Of a stretch of 64,000 nucleotides of DNA, positions 11,755 to 25,200 are shown piece by piece; within the stretch, counting starts at the first letter, position 1, and each line of letters opens with the position of its first letter. The notes under the pieces are model-generated. The model was given only the letters and a program-made list of their open reading frames with translations. It ran no database searches and had not been told where the DNA came from. The position numbers and the translations under genes were made by a program. The stretch is from Enoplolaimus lenunculus. Taxonomy: Eukaryota; Nematoda; Enoplea; Enoplida; Thoracostomopsidae. The DNA lies in assembly GCA_030248215.1 (NCBI GenBank), contig JASANG010000885.1, forward strand, positions 124,001 to 188,000, read 5' to 3'.

Positions 11755-12099
11755 GCAGGATGTAACTGGATATTCGTTTCCGGTAAAAATCTGTGTCCGT
11801 TCGCTTTTCCGTTATAGAAATAACGGACATTCGTGCGTTCAAAATTGGTTATAATTCGCTCGCAATGCTTCATTACAGATATGCTGAAATTGTTCGAAAT
11901 CAAATATATGAAATTCTTCCAAAATTATTAAAAATTTTGTTGCAATCGCCGTTTTTTCTTCAAAAATTTTACAAAGTTTGGTGAATATTTGCAAGCCACA
12001 ATTATGTTGGCAGAAAAATAAAACATCTTTAAAACTTTAAACTTCAATATTCGTTTTTCGTTTCTGTTATTTTTACTATCCGTTTACACTCTGCCTGCT
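11755..12099. mobile_element. Element with GGATATCCG/TTCCGTTATT ends
   Basis: GCAGGATGTAACTGGATATT at the left, CGTTTACACTCTGCCTG at the right; same interior as 39606-40009. Confidence 0.65.
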
Positions 12100-12246
12100 A
12101 GACTTGCTGTGTCTTTTATATGCAAACACTTAATAAAGTAAGTCAAATATTTTATATAAAATGATGGTGAAAATGTGTCATGAATTTGTTGAATAAAGTC
12201 TCCATTCCTTTGATTTCCTGGTATTAAAGTTTGATTTGTATTGTTT

Positions 12247-12349
12247 TAAAAAGAGCAAGTTTAGATTCTAGATTCCATTTTTTTGATTAGGCTTAGGCTT
12301 AGGAATACGCTTAATCTACTGTTACACCCCTTAAAGTAACATTGGCCGT
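12247..12349. mobile_element. Partial GGCC-ended MITE (GTTACTTT type)
   Basis: Right half only: GTTTAGATTCTAGATT, TTAGGCTTAGG, CCTTAAAGTAACATTGGCC. Confidence 0.65.
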
Positions 12350-12795
12350 ATGTTCAGTGGTAAAAATGCCGTAACCGGAGGTCAACAAAATTTGCCACAC
12401 CCTTTTAGGGGAAGCCGGACGTGAGGCAATATTATGTTGCTAAAATGATGTTTAATTTGCTATTTAGTAAATATCTGTAAGGCGTTGCTCAACCTGTTTT
12501 ACACAAATGTTTTGCTATATCTCTGCAATTTTTTCCTCAACATTGTACCAAAACTTAAGAAGGAACGCACCAAACATACAAAGTTTGCAAAATTACATTT
12601 CAAAAATTGCCGCTGCCAGGGCCGGAGGCAGACTTCCGGTTGTACCCTGCTATCCAGCCCACTGCAGCCAAAAGCTTCAGTGTTTCGGACATTGAAGGTG
12701 TTTAGCTTCAATGTGCTTGATTTCAAGCTAGTATTCGTCGCACTGAAGCTATTTTGGCTTCGAAAAATTTCAACTGTACCATCAAAACCTATTAA

Positions 12796-13065
12796 AGCCC
12801 AATTCACACGTGCAAGTTTTTACTGCGAGAAGTTGCAGCTGCAACTTGCACTTGCAAGTTTTGTCCAAAATCCTATTGGAAAAACTTGCAGCTGCATATA
12901 ATTTATGAAAAATCATAGGAATTTAGTTCACATGTGTGAATGACCATGCAAGTTCATTGAACTTATTGCAGCCCATTTCTTATTGGCTGATGAAAAATGT
13001 AAGTTCTGCGTGCAATTTACAGCTCCAAGTTCTCGCAAGAAAAACTTGCACGTGTGAATAGGGCT
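12796..13065. mobile_element. TTAA-flanked MITE (piggyBac-type target)
   Basis: Starts AGCCCAATTCACACGTGCAA and ends TTGCACGTGTGAATAGGGCT, with TTAA directly at both sides; internal TTGCAGCTGCAACTTGCA palindromes. Confidence 0.8.
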
Positions 13066-13499
13066 TTAAGGAATTTGAAAAAACATGTTAAAATTACGTA
13101 ATAAAAAGTTTGAAAACTTATCTCTATCTGGTGATAAATGCTAGCCAGCTATATGCATTTGATATGGTCCTAGGACAAATATTCTCAAACGCGTACTTAT
13201 ACCGCCTGTCACCAGTAGAGATACGTTATCAAACTGACTAATTTCTGCAATACTAGTCCCAAAATTGGTGAAAATGTAAGGCAAATTAAATGCAAAAATG
13301 CAGAATTTCGGACCCCGCTATTAACTGTTTCGGCCAATGTCACACGTTATGCGTGCACTACGCACGTGTAATGACCCTACCGTTTTAAACAGACAGTATA
13401 TATATGTCCAGACTGTTACTAAAATCCACGAACAGTGTTCAGGTTCCTCACATTTTGCGGAAAATGCAAACTGTAAGGGTTAACTTATCTAACTTGGTA

Positions 13500-13640
13500 G
13501 GAAATAACAATTTTAACGCGAAATTGCAATTTGTGGCGGGAAAAATCAAATTTTGACGGAAAATTCAAATTTTGGCGGGAAATTAAAATTATTTGGGCAA
13601 ATTCAAATTTTATCGAGAAAATTCAAATTTCAGCGGGAAA
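13500..13640. repeat. Degenerate GGCGGGAAATTCAAATTTT repeats
   Basis: Six diverged ~22-bp units directly past the truncated end of the mariner relic. Confidence 0.55.
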
Positions 13641-13696
13641 TGTGAATTTTGGCGAGATTCTCATTCGCCAGACAACCGTTTGATAAAGTTAAAGTC

Positions 13697-14272
13697 TCAA
13701 AAGTTTCCGTCAAAAAAGAATGGACCAACGGTGCTTTGTGAACAAATTCCGGCCCAGACACAGACTCCAGGGGCGTTGACCTCTTTGTTAGTCGTGACAT
13801 GTGGATTGTCTTCAGACCAATAAACACAATTATGGCGATTAACATGACCATTGAGCTTGAAAACCGCCTCGTCGGCCCACAAAATGCGATGAAGGTCCAA
13901 CGCACTGCTTTCCACCATGTCTATAAATGTCTGACAAAACTGGACTCTGCGATCGAAATCATCATCAGAGAGTCTATGGATAAGACGGGGACGAAATGGC
14001 TTCAAGTTAAGCTCCTTGTAAAGGCGCCAAACGGAAGTATGAGGAATACCCAGTTGGAGGAAAGCACTTCAAGTTGACTTCTGGGGGCTCATGTATACCG
14101 CAGCGCTTAATGCAGCTTTCTGGTCCCCACTTGTGGCAGACTTTGGACGACAAGACATCAGCCGTTCCGCTACACTAACAGTGTCCTCGAATCGGGAAAT
14201 AATATCAGCCATCGCTTGCGAGTAGGAGGTATTCAGTCGAAATGATTTTCCACTGGCTTTAGACTTCGGCAT
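13697..14272 (-). pseudogene. Tc1/mariner-superfamily transposase relic
   Basis: One - strand frame, interrupted by a single TGA after MSPQKST, carries an HTH-like part (SRFEDTVSVAERLMSCRPKS), the linker QLGIPHTSVWRLYKELNLKP, FRPRLIHRLSDDDFDRRVQF and the first catalytic Asp in ILWADEAVFKLNG, followed by VNRHNCVYW and GVCVWAGICSQSTVGPFFFD. It stops there, so the second and third acidic residues of the DD(E/D) triad are missing. Clearly a dead fragment; the family assignment (IS630-Tc1-mariner, DDE_3) follows from these conserved blocks. Confidence 0.85.
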
Positions 14273-14743
14273 AATTTCCGTATTTATAGTAAAGTTTTAC
14301 AACACAGATTTTTTCAGGGAGAGATCGTCGTGGGAAATCCATGGTATAAACAGTATATGTTTATAATAACCTGAAATATTAAAACAGCGATAAACAACCA
14401 TTGCGGAATATTACGCCAGAAGATATTGATTGACAAAGTATGGGTAGTTGCTTCTGAAACACCTTGTATTATCGCATTGCGTCTTTTTGAAATACTCAAT
14501 TGCTCCTAGAGTGTTTCAGTGGATATGATAAACCGAAATAACTAGGAGTCGTAAAATTTGTGTATTGACTGAGGTGCTTTGTGTAGCTAGCTAAAATTTT
14601 GGACATTATTTTCAGAAAGCGTTCGTAAATTAGCTAGATATTGAAATGGTAGGACTTTTTTGACATTTGCGAGCTCAGTATAAATTAGACTCGTCAAAAT
14701 CGATGCATTCCTTTTTATTACTTTTTTCTTGATTTGGGTTACT

Positions 14744-15278
14744 ACAGGATGTGTAATAGGTGGGGGAGACTGATATTCATCTGGCCTCTCTAGAGGATAC
14801 CCCATGTTATTCGTTTTACGGACTGTTCTTTGTTGTTAACCTGCACTCCGCCACCCTTGTTGCAACTATCCGTTGAATTAAACATTTATTTGTCTTGTAT
14901 CAAACACATGAGCGGTAATGCAACGTTTTATTTAGGAATGTACTTTGAAAACATAAGTATGCTTTGAAGTTTCGGCCCATGTATAGAACAAGGCCAGATC
15001 GTTTTCCGGAAGGGCTATAATAGAGTCAGTTTCAGCTTTATGCTTATACTACTGTTCCTGCCCTGTTCTATACATGGGCCGAAGTTTCGAACTCAACTTT
15101 ATTTCGTCCTGGAGTCATTTATGCACTACATGTAGGGATAATTAACATTTATGCACTCTAATTAGTGTTTATGGACTCGATCCACTCACGGCCTCATATT
15201 AGGGATACGGACTCCTGTTGATTGGGACTCAAAATGGGAACCCCCTCCTTATTACACCGTTATTTGGGTCACTACAGT
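14744..15278 (-). repeat. GGGTCACTACAG-ended repeat, interrupted
   Basis: Shares blocks with 49830-50271 and 57394-57847 in reverse: GGGTCACTACAG end, ATCCGTTGAATTAAACATTT, GGGACTCAAAATGGGAAC. Split by the MITE at 14974-15080. Confidence 0.7.
14974..15080. mobile_element. GGCC-ended hAT-like MITE (GTATAGAAC type), nested
   Basis: Ends GGCCCATGTATAGAAC and GTTCTATACATGGGCC, perfect 8-bp duplication GAAGTTTC, inserted in another repeat (14744-15278). Only 107 bp, with almost no TTAGGC inside. Confidence 0.9.
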
Positions 15279-15298
15279 TAAAATTATTAGGCAATGTT

Positions 15299-15304
15299 TT
15301 TATT
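15299..15304 (-). terminator. Poly(A) signal AATAAA of the neuropeptide receptor gene
   Basis: TTTATT on the + strand, i.e. AATAAA about 20 nt past the receptor stop codon, implying a very short 3' UTR. Confidence 0.55.
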
Positions 15305-15322
15305 CAATAAGCAAAGGTAACG

Positions 15323-15605
15323 CTACAATATTACTTCTTTTCCGTTCTCGACACAGTTTATAGTATCATATTCAGGCTTCACTATTAGTGCCGTAGTTTC
15401 CGTATCCACATCAGTTCCAGCGATTCGTTTGTGGATTTTGACACCGTCATCAATATCATCATCATCATCATTGTCATCATTGTTGTCGTTGTTGTTGTGG
15501 CTGTTATTATTATTATTATTATTACTATTATTATTACTATTATTATTATTATTATTATTACTATTATTATTATTATTATTATTACTATTATTATTATTAT
15601 TATAA

Positions 15606-15636
<31 letters not shown>

Positions 15637-15651
15637 TATTACTATTATTAC

Positions 15652-15706
<55 letters not shown>

Positions 15707-16279
15707 GGTGTTGTTCTCGTTGTTGTTGAGGTTAGTTTCGTTCGTTGATGAGAGAGGCAGCAGAAGTTGGTGTAATTCACATTTTTGATGCGGAGAGATC
15801 AGCAGATCAAAGTCGCCAGTTATTCGGTTTCCGCCACAAGAATTTGGCCGTCCATCGTTGTAGACTGTACGATAATCATTGTCAGTTAACGCATTTTGTT
15901 GGCTTCGGTCCTCTGCGTCGTTGCAAACACGTGGTACAACGCTGGCGGCGCAATTGGATCCTCGTCGACAACAGACGTCTTGTTGGTGAACCGATTGCGG
16001 TGGAGTTGTTCGCTGTTGAGTTTTCGGTTTAATCTCGATTCCAGATTGAGGTGATTTCGGAGATATGCCTCGACGGATTCTGACTATCAACGCGGAACAT
16101 CGATGTGGCAACAGCCGGCGAAACGCAGCGCGGAACGAATCGTTCATCCACGTGTAGACTACTGGATTCCAAATTGTTGACGTCATCGCAAGCGAGTGCG
16201 CAATGAGAAAATATAAATACTTTTGTCGTTGTATGAACGCAGGTACAGCACCGCAGTCGAGTAAAATGTTGAGAAGGAC
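15323..16279 (-). CDS. Neuropeptide receptor exon 6 (TM7 and Asn-rich cytoplasmic tail)
   Basis: Acceptor TTTTTACAG|GTC at 16280. It starts in phase 0 with VLLNILLDCG, which lines up with the family's N..D spacing after TM6, and continues through HSLAMTSTIWNPVVYTWMN. The tail of roughly 270 residues contains Cys-rich and charged stretches, then an Asn run broken by Ser and Tyr, an acidic D-rich patch, and the end NGKEVIL. The last exon is open far upstream (to 16426), but that extension has no AG and does not fit the family. Confidence 0.87.
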
Positions 16280-19200
16280 CTGTAAAAATTCATGGACGTG
16301 TGGCAGAAAAAATAAATGGAATAAAACTACTTTCAAAATTTGTAAAAAGACAAAAAAAACAAATTTAACATTATTTATAAGAAACTTCTTGATTCTTGGG
16401 ATCAAAAAATTTGTCTTATATAGCAATGTATACTTGTGTTTGTACTCGTTTCCTGAAAGTTATTTTGATAAGGCACACATTTTCCTAATACGGACTAGAC
16501 TCATTATTTTATATATATGTATACATATATATACAAATAAATAAATATATACATTTATATATATATAAATATATAAATTTATAGTCTTAAAATATCAAAC
16601 TGTTCCTGCATTTAGCGGTCTCAAAACGATTTAGTACGGCGTATTTGAAGTTCTTGACAATTTTCAAACTGATATTTGTCCCGCACCAGTTCTGAACTAA
16701 AATGTTTTAACATTTGATACTAAAATTGCATGATTCTTAAATTTCTATTTTGACGCTGAGTGAGTCATGCAATCAATATACTGTCTCTTTGCCAATATCG
16801 AGCGTTTAATGCAAAATAATTGCAAATATTAGTGATCACCCGAGCGCTTTGTGGACACGTTAGTCAATGCAAAGACGGATCAACCAAAAGATTTCAGAAA
16901 AGTTGCCTCAGGGATATTTCAAAATGGGCGAACAGGGGTAAGCCTGGTAAGAATTAGTCAAAGTTAAAAAGGTTCTACTTGGATAGTTGGTTGAACTCAA
17001 GACGATTGCAAAGAAGAATCTGGAGAAATGAAGGCAACTAAACAATAAACATTTGCTGATTTAAGTGTCACGTTTTTTGTTCTGTTTTTGTGTTCATACC
17101 GCTGCAACATTTCACCACACAACTGACGTGTATGGATTCAGTATTTTTTTTGCAAATATACTCTAAAAATCTTCAATATATCGTCAAGTGTGATGCGCGA
17201 TTGTGTGAAACAAAAAAATTTCAGAGTATTTTTGAGTGAAAAAATAATAATAATAATAATAATAATAATACACAAATAGTTTCACTTTTTAAATGCCTAA
17301 ACACTTCGCTAAATTTTAGCCAATTTTACATTTCAACACCAGCAACAACAATTCAGCGTATTTGAGCGGTGTAGTGCGTGCATTGTGTAACGGTTTTTAT
17401 ATGGACATATCAAAAAAACGTATTCCCTGTTAATCTTTAACAATTTTCAAGGATTTCTTGACCCTATTCAATGTGCCAAGTAGTTGTGACCAACACCTTA
17501 ACGACTTTACGTTAGTATATTGGATTATCCATATCAGTTCCCATCATGAGTTGGTGGGACGAGTCAGGATGCGTAACCAACGTGCTCCCACGCAGTAGTG
17601 GTGAGTAGGCGGCGTCTCCAAACACCATAGATACCGACCAACCATTGCGAAGTTTAAACACGTGCGCTCTCACCTTACATACAGTTTAGAAATGTGTGTG
17701 TTTCAAGACTAATTTCTTTCTATGGAGCTAAAAAAATTGCGTAAATATTGTATTTAAAATCGCTTAGGGCGTTCAAAAAACTACTATATGAGCTCGTTTA
17801 GTTTCTTTTTCAAATATATGTTGTACACCGTCATATTATGCATCACACACACACACGTGTAAGGGCAATAATAATCGCTGCTCAACTCGTGTTGCTTCGG
17901 TTCACTTCAGAACTCAAAGTCGGCAATAGTGAGCAAGAATGAATACGTTTTTTATTGTGAACAATCAGCGCGCGTAGTTGTAGAATTTGATTTTCAGGAC
18001 GATGTGTAGGAAACGCTTTTTGACCTTTGGGATTTAAAAAGGGGTTTTAAGCCAGATAACGGTGCTTTTTCGGTCTTGGGTACCTAAATATTTCATGACA
18101 AGATATGTATGGCCGTCTGTCCTTAATAGCCGTGTATACACTTCAGCGGTAATGGAGTACAGCTGTTTCAGAATGCTCAAAAGTCTGGTTATACAGCTGG
18201 TTAAAGGTTTTTCAAAAATTTGAATTTTTCGTCGTCGAATGGTACGTTGTTTATTAAGTTAATTGGTAAAATTTGAAATATCCAAGGTTTAATAAAAACC
18301 AGCACAACCGTTTCATGCTGTTTGAAGGATAGTAATTTCGTTTCAATGCTGACTAGCCTTAAAATAGTAAATGAAAAATTTCGTTCATCAACGTGCGCTA
18401 TTCGTACGGCGCCGTTGACGAACGGCTCCGTACGGGTGACACACGGTAACGGACGGCGCCGTACGAATCAAGGACGGTGACGAACGCCGCCGGACGGTGC
18501 TGGATGTTGACTATAGCGCAACCCTAATTCGATACCCCTACACTCCTAATAAAATCTACACGAAATTTTTCCAAATATATTTCTAGCAATCTAATTATGC
18601 GCATATACCAAACAAGTCAAACATCCGTATCGGTGCAAGCGCAAGCTATTAATTTTTGCAATACCTAAATAACAAAGTCATCCGTAGAAGCGACACCAAA
18701 TCTGTTCATTAGCCTGGTCTAACGGGTTATAAATTAAAATGACGTATGCCTAACTGTAAGCTTAATTTGTAGTGCAACGATAAGATTATAAAAATTTAGC
18801 GTAAATCTAAGAAAAAATTAGTATCAAGCACCTATAGCTGACTGTATTGATATCCCGAGGCGAAACAGGACTCTCTGAAAGTGTTGACCAGCGAATATAT
18901 GTTCGTATATTTTTGTAACGCTAAAACCTGAGAAAAATTAGTCTAAAGCCAAAGTCTTGAACACTGGACACCCGCAAAAGTAATATGGTTGCACAGTGCC
19001 TAATTCTTGGTGCATACTCTCAATACAAAGTTTGCTTTGTGCCAGTTTTTTAGCTATGCGGTATAAAATATTTGTTAAAATTTATTTAAAATATTTGTTA
19101 AAATTGTTTAAAATATTGGTTAAAATTTATTTAAAATGTTTGTTAAAATTTATTTAAAATATTTGTTAAAATTTATTTAATATATTTGTTAAAATTTATT

Positions 19201-22200
19201 TAAAATATTTGTTGAAATTTATTTAAAATATTTGTTAAAATTTATTTATAATATATATTTGTTAAAATTTATTTAAAATATTTGTTAAAATTTATTTAAA
19301 ATATTTGTTAAAATTTATTTAAAATATTTGTTAAAATTTATTTAAAATATTTGTTAAAATTTATTTAAAATATTTGTTAAAATTTATTTAAAATATTTGT
19401 TAAAATTTATTTAAAACATTTGTTAAAATATATTTAAAATATTTGCTAAACTTTATTTGTTGTGTTGCGAGACATTTTTAATAGTATTGTATCGACGGAT
19501 GGGCGAAGCCCCTGCATTCGGAATGAGTACGTGTGTCACAATTTAAATTAGATACAAAAATTAAGTCTAACTTTTCGGTCGCTTCGCTCGCGATGTTTTC
19601 CACTGGTAACTTTTCGAACAGTTCTGGCTGTGGTGCTGTTCAATGGAAGACATCGATTTCAAATTCCTCAACATGACCAGCTCAAAAATAAAAATGGCTA
19701 TTAAAATTGTGCCAAGCTTCACAGTTACACAAGCGCTAGACCGGGGCGAAATGTTTCGGTTGGAGGTTTAGACCCAGCAGTTTATGAATAAAGAAATGTT
19801 TTAAGATTGTTACATAGTAAATAAAACAATGTACTGCTTCTCGCTCACTTCCAGCGAATTTGTTAAAACCGGGCCTACAGCCTGATTACGAGCCTTTGCT
19901 CACTGTAATACGCCCAAAAAGACTCGAAACTGACGTTCTGTACTTGAGTTAAAGACAACATGGTGTAGCTTTTCGTTCGCTTCGCTCGCGATATTTTCTT
20001 CAATTTGTGCTCACACGACACAAAATGCGGTTTGATTCAGTTACTGAACCTGCCAAACAATTAGTGGACCTAAAAAGAGAACTCTGAAATCGGCATCGGA
20101 GCCAACTGGGACAGCGTGGTCAACCTCATATATCGCACGACCAAATATGATCCGTCACTGCTAAAGGTTTTTAGGTTTATTTTAAGTAGAAACGCAAAAC
20201 ACGGACCTCACAGGATGCGGTTCCCGAATCAAAATTTCTCAGTACACCCCTGGTATTTAAATGTACTATATTGCATAAGCAGAAAACAGCGGTAATGCAA
20301 TAATATGTTAAATTCTAAGCACATGAAGATTCAGGTGATTTTACAAAATTCTAGGTACCGAAACAGAACCTGATTATCCATGGGAGTTGCCAGATAATTT
20401 GGGTTGGTATCTGTATTAATCAGGGTTGATTGGACGAAAATACAAAAATCGCAATATCCTGGGTAAAATCCTAATTTTCCAAAGTAGCAACGTCTCAGAT
20501 AATATATCAATTTGTTAAAATTGCAAAATCCCTGCATATATTATTGCAATAGGCCGGTGAGCTATATGGACCAATCCGTTTTCCTGCGAAAAACTAAATA
20601 GTCATTAAAGTTAAAACTTAATTTACATTTCAGACATATACAAATATGGGCCAATGTTACTTTTAGGGCCGTAACAGTAAATTTAGCGTATTCCTAAAAC
20701 CTAAGGCTAAGCCTTTACAAAAAATGTATTCTAGAATGTAAGCCTACTCTTTTTAGAGACACACCAGAAACCGGGACAGCCCTTAAAGTAACTTGGGCCC
20801 AATTATGAATGTCTTTGAAAAAACTTTCCTAGAAAAGTATATATATTTGCTACAGTGAAGTTAGAAATCGGGCCTGATTGCCGAACAAAATGTAACATTT
20901 TTTTTGCTATTTTCAGAAAATATTTTGTTAAACGTTAGGTATTAGCAAAATGTTTTGTAAAAATTATTCTTTGTAAAAAATGTCAAAAAGCTGCAAACAC
21001 TAAGGTTGATGTGTGTTATTAACAAACTGTCATGGTATATGGCCGTTGTTCGTGGAACGGTTTCCGAGTACTTGGTGGTGCTACCACGTTATTTTTATTA
21101 TGTGTCTACACATGCGGTTTCAAAAATTTTTGAAGGAAGGAAGGCTGGCTGGCAAATATTATGAAACGCAAAAATTGTAAGGTGGGCCTTACCATTTTAT
21201 CACAAAAACAATTTCTGACGAGGGAGCGTACGCCACCCGCTTCCATCTCTGGATCTGCTAGTGTGGGCATAGGCAAGCGCCTGCCATGGAAAAGCACCAG
21301 TGTGCAGATAGTCGGTTTCGTTACTTTTACTATCCATTTACAGTCTGGTAAATACCAGGTACATACTTAACCATGATTTGCGCTCGGATGAAAGTAACCG
21401 ATTTACAGAGACGCATTTATGTCTTACAACCATTTCAAAATTATGTGATAGTTGTCTATTTCAAATCGACCGTGTTCAAGATGTGTCATTTGATATGAAT
21501 GAGTTTTCTTAAATTGCAGGATGTAATTTTTTAAACTAAAAGTCTTTAAACAAGATTTTATAAAACTATAATTTCCACGTAGTCTTCACTTAAACCGTTT
21601 ACGTGTTCATGATTTCTGGAACACGTCTGGTATAATTGTTGCGTGTCCTGGAGTCGTGTTGTAGTAAACTTGAACTTTGTATCATCAGTAATATTTTGCA
21701 AAATTGTAAAATGCGCTGTTGCAAACTACGTTAGTTTACGTACTCCAGCACTATTAGGATTGGTCTAGGGTTTAGCTTGTGTGTATTGGAATTGTATAAA
21801 ATTTCGAAATGAACGGTTTGGAATGGGTACCAATTTTCTCCACACATCCACATTCTTTATTGTGGCTGATGCATAACGTCAAGTAAATTTTTTTGACCTC
21901 TGCAATTCTGAAAGTCATAAAACTGTTGAATGTTCCATTGCGAAATCCTCGTTCGGTTCAATATTTCATCGCAATTCTCACAGCACCATATTGCGTTCGC
22001 TCTCAGGACGAAGTAATGGTTAAACAGCGTTGTGTGTTGTAGTGCGCGCGAACCCGTAGCCAAGGGGATGGGCCAGGGGCACTCAGTCCCCCCCCCGAAA
22101 AAATTTTAGTTCCCTAGAAAATTTTCAACCTTGCTTGTAAGTCATTGAAAACCATTGTATGCCCCTCCTGAAAATTTTTAGTCCCCCACCCCCAGCAAGG

Positions 22201-25200
22201 TGAGCTGTCTACGGGCCTGAGTGCGCCCGATTCGGTAGTCACCTATGGTGGTGGCTGGCTACACTGACAAAATGATACACCGTGTTAGCTTGATTGTTGT
22301 ATACCACACCATGTTCGGTGTGAGTGGCTATTGAACCTTGGTTGTCTCCGGTACAAAGGCCGAACAGTGCACGTGAAATCGTATCTGTAACGCACAGTCG
22401 TTGTGTCTTTGAGGTGGGACTTGCATGTGTTTATCCCGTGACACCCTGTTTCTGAGGACATATCCTTATGGTATATATCCCCTCTATACATCCCCTTATA
22501 TATATGACCCGGGTAAGCACTTTAAACAGATTGCTAGTACATCCGCATTTTCAGGTTTGCATGACAGTAATGTTAGCAATAGTAAAGCTTAAACATTATT
22601 TAACTGCGACTCATATTAACGTTACAATTATATGTTTAGCATTAACAGCGGCGTTAACTATCGCAATTCCGGACAAATACAATTTTGAGGATCGTCTAAA
22701 AATTGAAAGATGTAAGGAAAAACGTAGAGAAGACGGGCGGAAACTAAACAAATTTTATTTGATCAAAAGAGGACCAGTTCAGGACTGCTATGACGGTATG
22801 TTCCATTGATGCTGTTCATTACAACGGCTGACGTAAATCACAGCGTCCTGTCTACATAGCATAAGCTGAGTCGCAACCCATAAGCCGCTACGCCTAACAC
22901 TAAACCTAGACCTAAATATAAACCTAATCCTGACCTTAGACTAAGTTTCTTGGACTTTAACTGATCCAGTTCTTCTTTTAGCCAACGGACAGGCTCTTAT
23001 ACATTTACTCGAACTCGGCAATTAAAACTTTAGTCAAAATTTCACAACTATCGTACGTTGTATAGTCGTTACAGATTCGTTGAAAAAGACATTTTAATCT
23101 CAATTATTAGCAATATCAGCAAAAAATGGTGGATCCATATTCTGCTGAGTTGATCCAGGTGACCGGGTTCATGAGTTCAATCCTTTGATGTCACCTGCCT
23201 TTAAACTACGGTATGCGAAATATTTACAAGGCAAATGTATATATTTTGAATTGTGGATCCATTAAAGTTTTATTTACTGCGCAAAACTTTCAGCAACGCT
23301 CAAAACAAGTTCCTCTTTAACACAGATGTCTAGACTGTAAATTAGGCACTTAATTTGAGCATATTTAAAAAGGATTTACCTCACTGAGGAATTTTAATGC
23401 TGCGAACATCCACATAACGTGTATGCGTAACTTTCAGGACCTGAAGATGCAAGACTGGTCAATTTTACAGTCACAAAATCGGTGTTTGGGTTTGCGAAGC
23501 CTACAGGCGCTGATAGAGACATTTTACAATTTCCTGGATGTTTCGATTTAGATGTAAGAAAGTTTGATATAGGCAAACGTGAAACTGTTGTGCTATGCTA
23601 CTACACAGTTTTATGTTTCAACATTTTGTATATGAAATTTCAGATATTTTTGTCTTAGTACAGACTCCAGACATATATGCCCTGAATTTCAGAAATTAAA
23701 TTCTGAAATTTTTCCTAGATATATTATAAATTTTACAAATGAAGATATATTCAATATATTCAGGACGATCAGCCTAATGCAGCAGTTTTGCAACCTAACA
23801 TACGTCTAAGACGCAAACCACGATTGCGAATACTCGCAGCTCAACTCAAAGAAACCTGAAAGTTTGATTACTTATATACATTCTTAAGAATATAAACAAA
23901 GCAACTAATTTGCAACACTTTTAAGAATATAAACGGAGTAACCAATTTGCAACACTCCGAAGAATATAAACGGAGCAACTAATCTGCAACACTCCTAAGA
24001 ATATAAACGGAGCAACTCATTCGCAATACTCCTAAGAATATAAACGGAACAATTAATTCGCAACACTCCTAAGAATATAAACGGAGTAACCAATTTGCAA
24101 CACTCCGAAGAATATAAACGGAGCAACTAATCTGCAACACTCCTAAGAATATAAACGGAGTAACCAATTTGCAACACTCCGAAGAATATAAACGGAGCAA
24201 CTAATCTGCAACACTCCTAAGAATATAAACGGAGCAACTCATTCGCAATACTCCTAAGAATATAAACGGAACAATTAATTCGCAACACTCCTAAGAATAT
24301 AAACGGAGCAACTAATCTGCAACACTCCTAAGAATATAAACGGAGCAACTAATTAGCAACACTCCTAAGATTAAACGAGCAACTATCTGCAACACTCTAA
24401 GAAAAACAGAGACCATAACCAAAATATATAAAAAACACACCCAAGAAATAAAGGAGAACCATTCTCAATCTAAAAAAACGACCAAAGAAACAAAAAAAAC
24501 AACAAAACACCCCAAAACAATAAAAAAAACACCAAAAAAGACATACATAAAAAAAACAAAAAACAAAACAAAAAACAAACACACCACACAAAAACAACCA
24601 CACAAAACAGAAACAACAATAACCAAAATAAAAACACACCAACAGTCTTCCCTCTGTTCGGCCTTTTTGCTTCTTAAATAAACGGAGCCACCCCTTCCCA
24701 CCCCCCCCAACAAAAACGGAACAACTAATTCGCCCTCCTGTTTGGCAATAATTCTCCTCCCCCTGTAACGAAGCCTTTTTGCAACTCCTAAGAATATAAA
24801 CGGAGTAACCAATTTGCAACACTCCGAAAAAACAAGAATATAAACGGAGCAACTAATCTGCAACACTCCTAAGAATATAAACGGAGTAACCAATTTGCAA
24901 CACTCCGAAGAATATTAACGGAGCAACTAATCTGCAACACTCCTAAGAATATAAACGGAGCAACTCATTCGCAATACTCCTAAGAATATAAACGGAACAA
25001 TTAATTCGCAACACTCCTAAGAATATAAACGGAGCAACTAATCTGCAACACTCCTAAGAATATAAACGGAGTAACCAATTTGCAACACTCCGAAGAATAT
25101 AAACGGAGCAACTAATCTGCAACACTCCTAAGAATATAAACGGAGCAACTCATTCGCAATACTCCTAAGAATATAAACGGAACAATTAATTCGCAACACT

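Noticed and set aside
15385-15780. Poly-Ile reading frames on both strands
   Set aside because: Shadows of the (AAT)n run that codes poly-Asn in the receptor tail.
16280-16426. Upstream extension of receptor exon 6 (reads FFLPHVHEFLQ, resembling a WLP motif)
   Set aside because: No AG acceptor lies before it. The canonical acceptor at 16280 gives the right spacing between TM6 and TM7.
24397-24893. Phe/Cys/Val-rich - strand frames
   Set aside because: Located in the corrupted A/C-rich part of the satellite.
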